A stretch of DNA of 57,630 nucleotides from Heterotrichella gracilis (GCA_032358255.1 JAULBX010025696.1:1-57630), one strand, 5' to 3'. Shown: positions 37,901-51,409, counted from the stretch's first letter. Program-made: numbers and translations. The notes: generated by a model from the letters alone, not told the origin.

Positions 37901-40900
37901 CAATGTGCAGCAGTGCCTTGGCTCCACCCAAGAGGGGCCCTGTCACGACCCAAACCCTGAACAAACACTCGTCCCTGGAAACAGATGTGCTCGGCATGTC
38001 TGTCCATATGGTACAGCAGGCTCCAGAGATGTACCCAGCCCTAGCCCAACCGTAGGCAACCCCCTCACCTGCGACGACAGGTATCCCAGCAGATACATTG
38101 GCCTGTCCAGGTGATACAGCGTGGTCACCTCCCCTCCAATGCAGTAGTTGAGCCGCCACGCGCTGTTGTTGTACACAAAGCAGTCGCCAACCCACAGGCC
38201 TGCGGGGCAGTGAGGGGCAATGTGAGCAGGTCTGCTGCAGCTTTTCTCAGCACGCAGCATAACTATGATGGATAATGATAGCTCGGCAAACTGGCATCGC
38301 TGTTGCCAGTACTGCGTTTCACCCTCTCAACGCAACCCAGGCAAACAGACCCTCTTCTTCGCAAAGCCTCCCACTCACACCCACCCCACCCCTCACCCTA
38401 CCTGTACGCACTGCCTCCGACACCTCGTACAGCAGGTCAAAGGCCTCCTCAATGCCGTCGTCCTCGTCCACCTGAAGGGGAGATTATACGTGAAGAAACT
38501 GCCAAAAATACCAGTTAAGGTTCTTGTAAGAGCTTCAAACATTAACGAAATATATAATATAATTGAATTATTCTTAGGTTTTTTTTCAAGTTTAAACATT
38601 TAATTACAAATATATTATGTCTCTTTACAAACAAATTTCATGTTTAAAGCACGATGTGTACATTTTGTTGCCTTGTTACCTCTGCCCCTCCATTCATTGC
38701 GTCCGCCACCGCCTCTGCGCTGAACTGCAGGATGTAGAAGGACTGCTCACTGGCGATGGCAACCATCTCGCCGTTCTCCGACCAGTAGATGGAGCGCACG
38801 GGCACGTCGATGCGGCGGATGAGCTGGGGGAGGGGGAAGGGGAGCGGGTCAGGTCCTCACGAGAGGTGACCAAGTATTGTTGAACCTTGCATCACCATCA
38901 ACAAGCATACAGCCTACAATTCCACAAAGCACCCAATACCGCCACCGCTGCTATCCTCATAGCACAAAACCAGCCCTCACCTGGCCTGAGTCCCAGTCGT
39001 AGAAGCACACAAAGTCCTGGGACCGCACGGACAGCAGCGCCCCCCCGTAGATGGCCTCTGGTGTGAAACCCAGCTTGAGCGTGATGGCCTCCTTGAAGTT
39101 CTTAAAGATCTTCACGGCGCTGCCGCTCTCCCTGAGGGCGGGGCGGAAATGCGGGGATTGATGATTGTGTCACCAAGTTGGGAAGATGGCAGCGGCTTGA
39201 TTTGACCACAGAGGGATTGCGATTGGTGGATGCATCCCAATCGAGGTGCGCGTGTGGACAATACAGATGCAGGCTGTGGATTAGCTGTGGGGGTACGCTT
39301 TTACTTGGCTGATGGGGTGGGTGTATGCATTCAAGGCACATGCCTTGCCTATTGCTGAGGATCAGCTGTGTTTTCAGGAAGCAAGGGTCATGCCTTCTTA
39401 AATCTTACTATATTCGAGCAGACCAGCCGCTGCAGTTTCCCTGCCGCTCACCCACCCACCCACCTGATGGCATACACATTCGAGTCCGCGCCCCACACAA
39501 ACTCCAGCGCCGCGCCAAACGACTTGTTCCTCCACGCCAGCGCGGTGTAGATGATGTACTCCCCATCACCGCACACCGTCACAAAGCGGCCGTTAGGGTT
39601 GTGGCTCAGTGACTGTGGGTACAGGTCGCAGGAGCCAAGGTCCTTGATGGCCAGGGGCAGGCGCTCGCCATCAGCCTGCAGGAAGCAACATGAGGGTCAG
39701 GGGGTGGTCGCAGGCCGCGGAGGCTGTGGTGGAGGCAATCGCTTGCCGCCTGCCTGTGCAAGACCTGGAGTGCATGGTCCAAACGAGCTGCACATGGCAA
39801 CACCGAGGTGCGTGACATACATCAAGATGTGCTCGCCGCCTCCCGCCGCATAAGGGTGTGGTCTGGACTGAAAATAGTATGTAAATGCAACTATATATAT
39901 AAACATGCATTCCCGCTCGAAAGCAAGACGGGAGTAGAATATACCATGTGTTTTGAGATGAATGGTAAAGAACTACATGTCATGCGCAAGCGAGTGAAGA
40001 GTGCAAATTAGGGTCTGGTGTAAAGCTGTTGGTCAGCCCCCATATAAAATTATAGGGTCTATGCCAATGACGTGTGGTGCCTCACCTCTTCCATGTCAGC
40101 CGGCAGCGCCTTCACGTTCACCGTCTGCACTTCGTTGTGACGCGCGTAGATGACCTTGCCGCTCCCGTCCATGGAGGCCACGGGCTCCTCACGCCCCACC
40201 TTGATCTGGACGCAACCCTCGTCGTAGCCGGCAGCGATGCTGCAGGGGATGGGGGAGGATGGAAAGCGCGTTGACTGGGTATGGGTAGCTAGGATAACAT
40301 GCATTCTGGCACAAAGGCCAGATCAGCAACCAGTCGTGCACAAGTTTGCTACACTCAGTTCTGTCCTGGCTAATTCTTTAGATAAGTTTTAACATGTTTT
40401 ATTTATTAGATGTACAATATTAGTATTTATAGCTATTTTCCAAATGGAGAGAACGAAAACAGTGCTGGAGAGCTCGGCACATATATGTTTCCGGCTGGAG
40501 AACGGCCACCTCCCCCACGGCCCCCTCCCCTGTACCACCGTGCACTCACTTGTTGCTCCCCTTGACATATGCGATTGCCCACACACGCTCCATCCCGTAG
40601 TTGAGCGTGTTCTCCATGCGATAGGTGGTGGAGTGCCAGATGCGCACGGTGCCTGGGAGTGTGGTGGGCGGGGGTCACGGGTCAGAAGGTACGGGCACAC
40701 GCATGGAGCAGGCACTTGCACTTGAAATCTTGTTGTCTAGGTTTGAATCATGCAGTTGGGCGTAGGCCATAATGTGATAGGGAAGGGAAATTGAACACCG
40801 GTCCTGATGCAGAAAGCATGCCACTGCCTATTGGGCGATGCTGTCATCTCCCTGCCCTAAACTCTTATCTCTAGACATTGACCCTATGCCAGGCGAGCAT

Positions 40901-43623
40901 CGCGCTGCCTGCCGACTCCATGCATGACAACGCCCCATGCTGGAGGTAAAGTTGCCTTCAGGGTTTACGATGGTGGGGACTCAACACCCCGCGGCCGCAA
41001 AACTACGCTGGCTGGAAACAAATGCTATGAACCTCCCTGCCGCCATCCCCTCCCAGCCCCAACCGCCATCGCTGCGCACCATCCTCTGACCCGGAGATGA
41101 TGATTGGCAGCTCGGGGTGGAAGCACACCGCGGACACATTGTTGGTGTGGCCCTCCAGGGTCTGCACACACGCCTTGGTCTGGTAGTCCCACACCTTGAT
41201 CAGCTTGTCATCGGCGCCGGACAGCAGGTAGGGGCGGTCCCCTGGAGGGATGTGGATTATGAGGGTGGGATGCAGCGGTGGGTGCAGGCAGCATGAAACG
41301 CTAGGTACATGTTGGACTAGGCGTGTGTGAAATGGAGGGTGCGGATGTGGGCTGGAAGGGGGGTGTCTCCACACATCATGCCATGCAACGCTGGCATCAT
41401 CTCGTTCCAACTTGCACCCACTTAGCTGAAAGCAGTGTTCCCACTTGACCGCATCACCATGGTCCCCCAGAAAATATGAAACTCTTTGGGAAATTTCACA
41501 TAAATCCATTGGAAAATCCAACTTTGACCTGGGTGCTTGCCCCCCACCCACCGGCCCCCACCCCCTTCACCACCCCTGCACCCACCTCCTTGGAAGTAGT
41601 CCACGCAGTTGACTCCCTTGTCGTGCCCCTCCAGAGTGAAGTTGGGCGCGGGTGAGCCCAGGCTCCACACCTTGATGGTGCGGTCCAGCGAGGCGCTGGC
41701 AAAGGTGTTGCAGTCCTTGGGGTTGAAAACAACCTGCGCAGGAAAGGAGGGGGGGGTAGGGACAGGCTGCAGGGGAGGGGTCTCAGGTGTTACATGCAGG
41801 TGCCGTCTCCCAGGTGGTCAAGGGGGTCAAGGGGGGCAAGGGTCTTCGGCGTGCAGTGGGGGTGCAATGCCCCAGGTGGACTTGCTGGTGCCTGGAGCTT
41901 TTGTGGCCCTGCTCGAGGGGTGTGCGGTGCCCCTGTGTGATGCGTAGGGTGGTGTTGTGCAAGCTTGCTACACCGTGCATACCGATGGCAATGGTGCAGC
42001 AAGGCAGCACCACAGCACTGGTAGTCTGCTTACCAAGCCAGTGCACGTGCACCAAGAGCTTGCTTCATAACCCACCCAGCCATTTCTGAGAAAGCCACTT
42101 GGGAGCATACTACCCTGCTTGTACCTAAGGCTGCCGCAAGTGGACTTTGTGCACGTGCGCCTTTGCGCACCTAGATTGGCCCTCCAACCACCATGCTCTA
42201 CTGCTGCTTACCTGCATGACGTAGTGCGAATGTCCCTCGAACACCTGGGTGCACTGCCAGTTCTGCACGGGAGGGGCACGCGTGTTAGGTCCACAGGTTT
42301 ACAGGCCTTCCAGGTTGTTTCTTGCTTGCAAACTGTCCAGAAAAGCCCTTGCAAGGTGGGCGCTCAAGCTGCTCGTAACAGCGTGTCTGATGCCATGGAT
42401 GCTCGTGAAACTGTACGCAGATTAAGGTGAAGTGCAAGTGCAAAGCGTGCGGCCTGGCCAGTGTTTGCTGTAAACACAGATACTGGTTTGTATCCCCCAG
42501 TGCTGTTCTGTTGCTGGGGTTTGACAGATCCCCCACAGCTGGTCTCGATACTGCGCGAGGATTGCTGGTTTGCAGCGTTATCCCTTTGTTGGTTGTTCCA
42601 TGGACTTGCCCATAGTGGTGCACACTGTGGTCTGGCAGGTCTGTGTGGTCGGGCATGCCCTGGCTACCTACCTTGTCCCAGTCCCATAGCTTGATCAGCA
42701 TGTCATCTGACGACGACAAGATGTATGGCAGTGTGGGGTGGATGGCAAGAGACCTGCACCATCAAGGTGAGGCGCTCACAACAGGATCTTATGATGATCA
42801 CACCTACAGATCCCCGCGGTATGCTACTGTGTACATAAGTCACAAACCTGCCCAAAGTATGTGTTGCACAACAAGGTGGATCATACCTGATGTAGTCTGT
42901 GTGGGCCTCAAAAGCCTTGACCTTGTCCATGGTATTGTAGTTAAATACTCGGATGAACATGTCATCCGCACCACAGATGACCCATTGCTTCCTGGCGATG
43001 AACTTTGAAGTTCGGACTACACAGAAGCAAACAATGTGAGGGCAGATGTTTATAATAAGCTGGGATCAAACAGGAAACCTGAAAACTGTGGCATACCTGG
43101 CAGCTCAGTGACTTCGAAGGACTTGACCAGCGTCTGCAGGAAAGCCACAGCGGTTTGAACAAACTGCAACCTTGCCAAAGCCATGTAACCCCTTGTAAAT
43201 GAAACCTTACCTGTTCAGCATAGTTCCAGATGTACAAGTTTCCACTGTACAAGTTAGCCAGCAGCCTACACAGGCACAAAGTTTCGTTACCCAGATGCCC
43301 CACTTGTAGAGGAGAATTGAGAGCAAGGTGTGGAACCCTCACAACCCATAATCGTCATTTTGACAACGGTAGCGTACCATGGCTCTGTAGGATGCAGATC
43401 TACTCCTTTCACGCGGTCTGACCTTTGCAAGAACTGCCTCTGCAGGTTCCAGGTGTACAGGTATCAATACCGAGCAGTTGAACAATGACACAACACAATG
43501 CATGCAAAAGCCTGAGAGAACGCCTACCTTAATTTCCAATCTTAATGGCTGCAAAAGAAGAATTAGTATGTTAGAGAGAGTTTCGATACACCAGCAGCGC
43601 AAAATCAGTCCAAATCTTACCAT
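34915..43623 (-). CDS. COPB2: coatomer subunit beta' (COPI), WD40 and alpha-solenoid protein
   Basis: Minus-strand exons: 43623-43621, 43548-43528, 43439-43378, 43265-43211, 43133-43097, 43016-42887, 42753-42672, 42262-42212, 41733-41586, 41241-41080, 40652-40550, 40239-40086, 39675-39464, 39131-38981, 38823-38680, 38471-38402, 38199-38069, 37806-37672, 37411-37205, 36907-36656, 36513-36365, 36025-35830, 35442-35326, 35004-34915. All phases agree (953 aa, TAG). The start MPLRLEIK, the [17 protein letters not shown] repeat, [30 protein letters not shown] and [16 protein letters not shown] are diagnostic of beta'-COP. The second propeller and helical solenoid follow to about residue 820. It coats Golgi-to-ER vesicles and binds dilysine cargo signals. 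Oddities: the first coding exon is only the ATG, the second is 21 nt, and the last about 130 residues are extremely Glu/Asp-rich. Confidence 0.97.
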
Positions 43624-45134
43624 TGTGCCAAGATGGAGTGTGCAAGTTGCACCCTTCCCACCGAGCTATGTCCCGCTGCGTCAGCTGCTACACGTTGCCT
43701 TGTGCCCAGACATGGATCAAGCGTAGCTAGTGCACAACAAGCAGCCAAGGTGCGTCCCAGCACGTTTGTGTGGTCTGAGGACAGGTGGCAAGGTGATGAT
43801 GCAGGTGCTGCTTTTCAGTAGCGATCAGAGACTGGGCAGCCACTGGCTGCGTCCCAAGTACTGCCGCACGGGCACTGTAGGTTCAGTGTCGCTGGAAACA
43901 ACACAGACTGGTTGAAACTACACAACCCTTTGAGAAGGCGCTCTGCCTGTTAGTACTCGAGGCATGGCACTTTCAGAGGCCAAGGGGGGATGTTATCGAA
44001 GCCGCAAACCAGGAGTAAGGGATGCGGCAGGCGGGCACAAGACCGCCAGCCGTACAATGCCATGCATATGCGCACTGGCCGCCGCCAACTCTGCGAACTG
44101 CGAACTGCTTTGACGGCACTGACGCGGTGCGTGCTTCCTATATCGCCGAGACGAAGGACACTGGGTCGTGCACTATAGCAACATAAAACACGCACCCACC
44201 CAGGCACAGGCCAACCAAGTTAGCCCATCGGTTCAACGCCAACTTCTGCCGCCACGCTCCCCTCGTAGGTAAGCCCACAGATTGACTGGCATACAGCTAG
44301 CTTTTCGCATGTGACCCACACCTGCTTTCGAACCCGTCGCGTGACTGCTCCGTACTTGACTTTGCCCTAGTGCTGCTCTAGTACTCGGCACTCAGCTCTA
44401 GGGAGTACTGGTACTACTGCAGTTGTGTACGATTGAAGGAAGGAGCTTTGACTCCTGTGTCCTTTGCATAGCCTTAACACCAGTCGCACTTGCACGTCAG
44501 TCCGGCAATACGTGTTGTTCGAGCTATGATTTGCTCCGGGAACAAAGGTAGTGGGCTGGCATGCACAATGCCGTTTTCCTACGGTGCCCCGCCGCAACTC
44601 TCACTTGAGTCCTTGAAGTTTTAAACCATACTATCCGTTCCCCGTTGCCTTTCTGTTGCCCGCCCACTAGGCGTGCACATCACAACCACGCCAGGCTTCT
44701 AGCACCTAGTGGGCCAGAGGTTCCCTTCGAACCCACAACCTAGTGTAGGTGTGGGCCCTACTTTGACCAACATAGGGAGCTTTACTGGCTAGGATTAAAC
44801 ACTGTGGTAATAGTAGCAGTGCCTGGGCAAGGGATTAGGGAAGACATCTCGGGTGGGCGCCAGCAGCCTGCTGGCTGTGCAGCCCCTGTTATATCTACCT
44901 ATGAGTGGTGTACTGTTTCTACTCCGCCCATTTCTTACTGTTTGGTATCCGCGTTGCATCCTACCAGCAACGGCTGGGTTCGGTCACCGAGCGTCATCTC
45001 ACTGGGGTTTTGCCGCGTTCCACCTCGCTTTCTGCACCACAGCTGCCGCACAGCAATGAATGAACCACTCCTTACTGCCGCCATTGCTTGCAGACAAGTC
45101 CTTTGGGGGAGTTGATAGGGTCCAGCGCCTAGCC
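43624..45134. other. divergent promoter region between coatomer and FKBP genes
   Basis: About 1.5 kb separating two genes that start in opposite directions, so both promoters and 5' leaders should lie here. No open frame with protein texture was found. Two TTCGAACCC stretches (near 44332 and 44731) were checked as tRNA T-arms and do not fold as such. Confidence 0.5.
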
Positions 45135-48100
45135 ATGGCTTCACCAACCTTCTGGGCGGCTGAAGTGAAACCCGGCAAGGTGGTTCCGTATGTGCCACCA
45201 CCAGATGCTGCCAAGCTACACTTGTCACAGGTGACGCCCTGGCACCACATAAACCCTAGCACAAACCCTAGCACAAACCATGGTTGAAAACTCAACTGCC
45301 TGTGCGCCCCACCGCACTGGGTGGTTGTGCCAGTTACAGTTACATGTATGCCTCCTGAGGGATGCTTCTAACGTGTGCCAGTCTCTGGGGCGTGTTGATT
45401 CGCTATGCCAGGTCCGCTGGTGTGATTTTTGGCCCGACTACTTGGCTGTCATCATACGCATAGTGTGCTTTGTGACGTCTCTTCCTTGCCCATCGCCTGC
45501 AGGCGTCCCTAGGCTCCGCGCCAGCTTCTTCTGCTGGGGGGAGGATCGTACTCTGGGCTAAGGTGAGCAACAGAAGTAAATGATACCTCAGAAACAGCAT
45601 GGGCGCCTGGTGGCACGCGTGCATGCAGATTGGGCAAGTGCAGTACAAATGCCGCATCTGAAGTGCAGAGCACAGCCAAGTTGCAATGCCGCCGTTCTCT
45701 AAGCTGCACACATCCGGCCAGCGTGCCGCACACCGCCGCATGAGATTGCATGCGTTACATCTTACTGCGTTGGAGAAATTGGGATGAATATATCATACAT
45801 ACCCGGTGACGTCTATGCCAACCTTGATGCATATCTGCCACTGTGCAGGTGGCGGATGGTGTGGATGTGGCTGTGGCAGCTCTGAGGGACGGCGTGACAG
45901 AGAGCGTGAACCTAGACCTCATCTTCGACCAATATTCAGAGTTCAACGTCACAGGAAGCGAGGTGCGCGCAGACCCTAGGTTTGCAAACCCTAACAACCT
46001 GCTGCAACCATAAACCCTCTTCATGAAACTCTTATTGGCTGTTGATCAACCAGGGGCACAATACGATTTTTAAAGTGCATATTCCCGAGCTATGCGCCCA
46101 TGGAATGTCATGTTGAGGCCCTGCATGGGCGGTAAATGCTGTGCCATGGGCTACATATTCTGCATATGGAGGGGTGGCTGTTGCCAAGCTGTGGACCTTT
46201 TGTTGCTTCTTACTGCTGACTTGAAATATCTCACACATGGCAATGTGGTAAATAGCAAGTAACAATGCTGTGGCTGCCTGCTGGGGTGGTTGTTGATAAG
46301 AACAAGCTGTTTGTCATCAGTTTTTCAGCAGAAAAAGTCCTCCTTTGTTGATTCCTGCCATGAAGTGCCGAATTTGCTTGTGCTGAGGAAGATGCCGACA
46401 AGTATGAACTGTGTTCCTTGTGCAGCCTGTTTACCTGTCTGGCTACTTCATGCCTGAGGTGATCGAAGGGGGGGACATGGAAGATGATGAAGACGAAGAG
46501 GACGATGACTATGACCCACATGGGGTAGGTGGCTTGTGAGCACTGTGAGTACACCCAACGTCCCCACATCATTGCCGTGAGGTGCATATTTTGAACTGAC
46601 ACGCTCAAACAACATATCTCTCGTTATTTCTTTGTGCTCGACACATACATGCATGATCACATTGCATGGTACCTGTGTCAGTACAGTGCAGCGAATTATT
46701 CCCTGCTTTCCTGAGTAAGATACGAGGAGCATGCTGGTCCAAGGATGCTGTAATTTTCCGGAGTCTGGCTGTGCTATTGATTGCATCATTCAGCTAATTA
46801 GCATGCGTCCTCCCAGGATGCGCTGGCATCCTTGAAGCAGTACATGCTTGGCCAAGGGGTGGAAGTGAGCAGCGATGACTCAGGGGAGGAAGATGATGAC
46901 GACGACATGAGTGAGGATGAGGAGAGCAGCGAGGAGGAGGAGGAAGCGGGTGCAAGGGGGAACAGCAGCGTAACAATTGAAGAGGTGAGGGGCAAACACT
47001 TTGGGCGTGCTGCATGCACAATAGGGCGCCAGTTTGCTTTTCCATGCCGCGCTGGAGATGGATGTTGCTCTGCCCGGAATGTGCATGTGGTGCAGTAGCC
47101 TGTGGTGGAATTCTGCCATGGTTGTGTTTTTGCATTTCTGGATGTACCATCAGCGTGGGACTTATTGTGCAAATTCTTCATCCAATTCGCGGTTCTGACT
47201 CTGCCCTGGCCATGCAAACGTAGACATTTCAGAACATATGTGAACCCAGGGCATCAGCCGGTGCATGGTTTGGCGCATATTTGCCACCTTTACTGAAAGT
47301 CGCCTAAGCTGCGGGCAGGTTTCTTACCATCTGTTGTGGTATATGTAGTTGCAGGAGGAGGACAGTGAAGAGGATGAGAGCGAGGAGGATGAGAGCGAGG
47401 AAGAAGAGGAGCCAGTAATTGAAGCCAAGGGGCGGAAGGCCAAGGCAGCAAATGGGGCAATCAAAGCACCACCTGCCAAGCCAGACGCAGCCCCAGGTGG
47501 ACAATCAGGACAGAAACGTAAAGGGGAGGAGCTGCCTGCTCCAGTGGACAAGAAGGTGGCTCAGGCTGTTGCTGCAAAGTAAGTTACCCCCTGATTCTAG
47601 GCAAACCAGGCTCTTGTTGTTAAATGGTGGAACAAATTGCACTTTGACTCCCTCCACCACAATGATAGCGTATGGCATCAGCCGGCACTTGGCTTGGAAA
47701 TTTTGTAGTTGTAAATTGCCTTAGCCTGGGGGTGGAGGCGAGCCGCTATCATGTACTTGTATGTACCAGCTCAGAAACAAGCAATGCGATTGTTACTTGC
47801 TTAGGGACCTCTTTCGCGCTCATCGTATCTCCACTTGCACAGGCCCTCAGTCCCAGTTGCCGCGCCTGGCAAGCAGCAGGCAGCCACACCTGGCAGCAAG
47901 GCACAGCCACAAAAACAGCAGCTGGAGAAAACTCCCGCTGGCAAGCCAACCCCTGGTGCCAAGACACCGACAGGGGAGAAGACACCGGCTAACCAAAAGA
48001 CCCCAACTGGCAAGCAGCCAGATACCCCGCTAGCTAACCAGGTACGCTGGAAATAAAAGGAAATGAAATGGTTTGCGGGCAGTACTGGGCGGGGCATAGT

Positions 48101-48930
48101 CATTGTGCGCCTGCTATCTGCGGCCAACGGTTGGCTTGCATCATTCCAAATGCATCACATATGGGATAACAGCACTCCACTCTGGTGTCCCTGCCAAATG
48201 GCATCCCAAGGGCAATGAAGAGAGTCAAGCAAAATGCACTTATGCGTGCAGCCTTGCTGGGTTGATGAGTGTAAGATTAATGATGAAACAGTGATATTGC
48301 ATGCAAGGTTGCTGGTGACACGCGCCCCTGCCCACCTTGCCACACCACCCCCTGCTCCAGGTGCACACCGCCCGCAAGAACGTGCGCAAGTTTGCCAACG
48401 GCTTTGAGATCCACGACCTGGCCATGGGCCAGCCCGATGGCAAGCTGGCCAAGCCTGGCAAGAAGGTGATTGTCAAGTACGTGGGCAAGCTGCAGTCCAA
48501 CAACAAGGTGTTTGACGAGACCAAGGGGAACAAGACGTTCAACTTCAGGCTAGGTGAGCTGCCTGCCTGCATGCGTGATGTAGCGCCCATGGGGCTCCTC
48601 GTTACTGGCAAACTGTATGTTCAACAATGTAATTCCTGCATGATTCATGCTCTAGTACGCTATTTCTTTGTTGGTTGCTATTTTTGCTGTTCTGGCAGGA
48701 AGATAAAAAAAACAAGTGCAGCAAATTCACCTGCCTGTTTCCCCTGTTCTGTCGCAGGCGTAGGGGAGGTGATCAAGGGGTGGGACCGGGGGGTGGAGGG
48801 TATGCGGGTGGGGGACAAGCGCAAGCTGGTGGTGCCCCCACAGATGGGCTACGGCAGCAGTGGGGTGAAGGGGGCCATACCGCCCAACGCCACGCTGGTG
48901 TTTGATGTGGAGCTGGTGGACGTGAAATGA
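45135..48930 (+). CDS. nuclear FKBP-type prolyl isomerase with nucleoplasmin-like N-domain
   Basis: Exons: 45135-45230, 45503-45562, 45849-45962, 46426-46524, 46817-46984, 47355-47578, 47843-48041, 48361-48553, 48758-48930; phases agree (441 aa, TGA). The start, FWAAEVKPGK, is the typical opening of plant FKBP43/53-type nucleoplasmin-like domains (about residues 1-115). Acidic tracts follow at about 105-215 (histone-binding type), then a Lys/Pro linker with repeated KTP motifs (about 254-315). The FKBP domain spans about 335-441. The catalytic and drug-pocket residues are all present: Y360, F371, D372, F380, V389, I390, W393, Y416, F433. A histone-chaperone and chromatin role in the nucleus is inferred from this architecture. 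An in-frame ATG also lies upstream at 45060, but the domain begins at 45135. Confidence 0.93.
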
Positions 48931-50250
48931 GTGGGGAAACCCTGAACCCTAGATGTCCCCATGTGTGAACCCTCACCTGGGATGCGTATTGGATTGAGTG
49001 GTAGTAAATGTGACCTGACCCAGGGTGTGAGGGTCCCCACCAGTGTGGTGATTTGCCAACAGTTGCAGTAAAATATTCTATATAGGGGGCACGAGGAAAT
49101 ATCCAGATATTTTTTATGTAGAGCAGGAGTATCATCGAGTAGTTCCTTGTGGTGACTGGCGCCCACCGCCATTGCATGGCGCCCAGCCATGATGACAACC
49201 TGTGTCTCCTGACCCTGTGGGTACCTGCCCGCACTCACCTGTGCCAATGTGAGGATTGCTGTTGCAATCATTGTGCAGTTGTCAACCGTGCCCAGTAAAG
49301 TTTGACATTGTTGGTCAAGGTTGGGCCCATCGTTGAATATGAATATACTTGGAGTTTGGCGCTGCCATTCCCGGCCATTAGTATATGCCCTGCTGTGCGT
49401 GCGCCCTGCCGTGGTTGTTGAACCAGGTTTATTGTAACTTGTTGAAGGCCTTGCACTCGTGCCAGCATGTCTGCAAGGAGAAAAACTCCGTATCTGCAAA
49501 CACCGCACCTGATTTGCAAGTTCAAACCCTTGCCCTAGGGTTTAGACACACTGCCAGCTGGCACAGTGGAGGAGCAACGGCAGTTCCAACGAGAAGCAGC
49601 TGTGTGTTGACGTGGGTGTAACAAGACCAAAGTTGTATGCCTTTGTTGTTGTTGTATGGAGAGTTGTATGTATGCCTTTGTTGTTGTATGCCTTTGTTGT
49701 TGTTGTCACAACAGCCAGCAGGTGTGCTGCTGGTGACATCACCTGTCGAGGCCGTGTTGTGATACTCCACTGGGCTCCGCAAGCACCGCGCGCACGTCTC
49801 AGTCGGCCACAAGTTTTCAGCAGTTTATTGTGACGCGAAGGTGGTTTCGGAGCGTTGCAGGGGTCATTTCAGGTGAATACGCTCGTGCATGCATTGCATG
49901 CATGCAGGCCCCCAAAATGGGTATTGAACGGGTTCCAACAACATATGTTCCCACGCGTATGTTTGGCACAGTGCTTGTTCCATTTACACCCATCACATCT
50001 GACAGGGCTCGCACCTTTCAAAGCCATGGGGTAGGGTGGACACTTGTCCCTCAACTGCCTACTCAGGGTTGACACTACTGCAGTAGCCGCACCCACAGAC
50101 CGCTGCGCATGCACACAATATGCCACGCTTGCACTTATACCCGTCCTGGCGCAGGGGTTACCCCACGGGATGCCAAGCTCAGGGCAGCGTGCCAGCCCTG
50201 TACCAGTGTACCAGTGTCCCAGCCCAGTAGTTGAAACCCCGCACCACGCA
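48931..50250. other. intergenic with a TTG-rich minisatellite
   Basis: 3' region of the FKBP gene and upstream region of the next gene. It holds a short minisatellite (49634-49706) and a TAGGGTTT motif at 49536. No exon is supported. Confidence 0.5.
49634..49706. repeat. minisatellite, three units
   Basis: Units of the form TGTATGCCTTTGTTGTTGT occur three times with a small insertion between the first two. Confidence 0.8.
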
Positions 50251-51409
50251 ATGAAGCGGGGTTTCTTCGACACGCCGCCCAAGAAGCCAAATACGAGCTC
50301 CAGCAGGGCACAGTCAGCACCCACACCGCCTCCACCTGCACCACCACCCGCGCCCACCTCATCCTCAGCACCACCACCCCCTCACACCAGCAGCAGCAGC
50401 TCGAATGCCCAGCCCCCAGCAGACCGCCAGCTCAAGGCAAACTACCTGTCGATTACCAACCAGCTCCTCATGGCCTGCTTCTTGCGTAAGACACCCCCGC
50501 CAGTGGTCTGTGACGCCTATGGCGCCACCCCACACGGCTCGCGCCATGCCGCCGCAGTGTTAGCATGCATCGGCATGGCAGCTGAGTTTGATCAGGTCAC
50601 AGTGCTTGAAATCCAGAAGGCGCGCATCGACGGCAGGCTCCAGCAGGTGCTCAAATGCTCACCCATCATCGCACACCGGGCCTTTTTCGAAGCAGCTCAA
50701 GAGTCTGGCTACGATGTGACACCTGAAGAGATTGAGGCGGTGCTTGCTGACGGCGGCGTTCGCGCGCCAAAGGGGTACCCCCCCGCTGCCTGCAGGCTTC
50801 CCACCTGCCAGCCTGGAGGAGGAGCTGACCACTGCGCACTACATCGGCATGGCGCAGCAGCTGGTCAAGGCTTGTTTCGATGACATATTCCCTGACGATG
50901 CGGTGTGCAAGGCGTATGGGATCTGGCCGCGCGGCTCGCAGCATGAGATTGCGGTGTTTGGGTGCATCCAGGTAGGACGGGAGTGTGCCGCAGGGCCCAC
51001 TGCATACACCATGGCAATGCAGTGCATGGACACATGTGGTGATCGGCCACAGCTTGCAGTGGATTGTCGCAGCTGCGCGAACGGCACAGAACCCCTCAAC
51101 AACCTCCAGGTTATGACAAGCACATGGTTGAAAATGCCCAGACCAGGCAAATGACCTTGCCAAGTACACTTGCTGGTCTACAGTGTACACGTGGTCAATA
51201 GGTGTATTCCCCCGCAGGGGGCTGTCAAGGGCTGTGGTGTCAATGCTGGGCATTTGGAGCGGGCCCGCAATGACGGCAGGCTGGAAGAGATGCTGTTTTC
51301 GCACAAGCGGCTGCGCCCTTGCGCATACGCAGAGAGAATTCGGCGGGGGGTGGGCATAAAGGCGCCAAAGGGGAGGGAGGTGCCCGCTTTTGTAGCACCT
51401 TTTCTGTAG
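50251..51409 (+). CDS. unknown protein with duplicated domain; frame broken at a seven-C run
   Basis: Exons 50251-50971 and 51218-51409 (TAG). As written the frame from ATG 50251 stops at 50881-50883 after 210 residues. Ignoring one base of the C run at 50778-50784 gives one continuous 303-residue protein whose phase fits the intron, so the break is probably an error or a recent indel. A Pro/Ser/Thr-rich leader (MKRGFFDTPPKK...) precedes two copies of a roughly 105-residue module. Shared features are C(D/K)AYG-x2-P-x-GS-x-H followed by AV-x2-CI, then R-x-DGRL and a closing (V/I)-(R/K)-APKG. The first copy spans about 61-175 and the second about 190-292. No known family was recognised; the modules are predicted helical. 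The KKP-rich start could be a nuclear signal. Confidence 0.65.

Noticed and set aside
44690..44760. tRNA gene suggested by TTCGAACCC
   Set aside because: No matching acceptor stem, D-arm or anticodon arm could be drawn on either strand.
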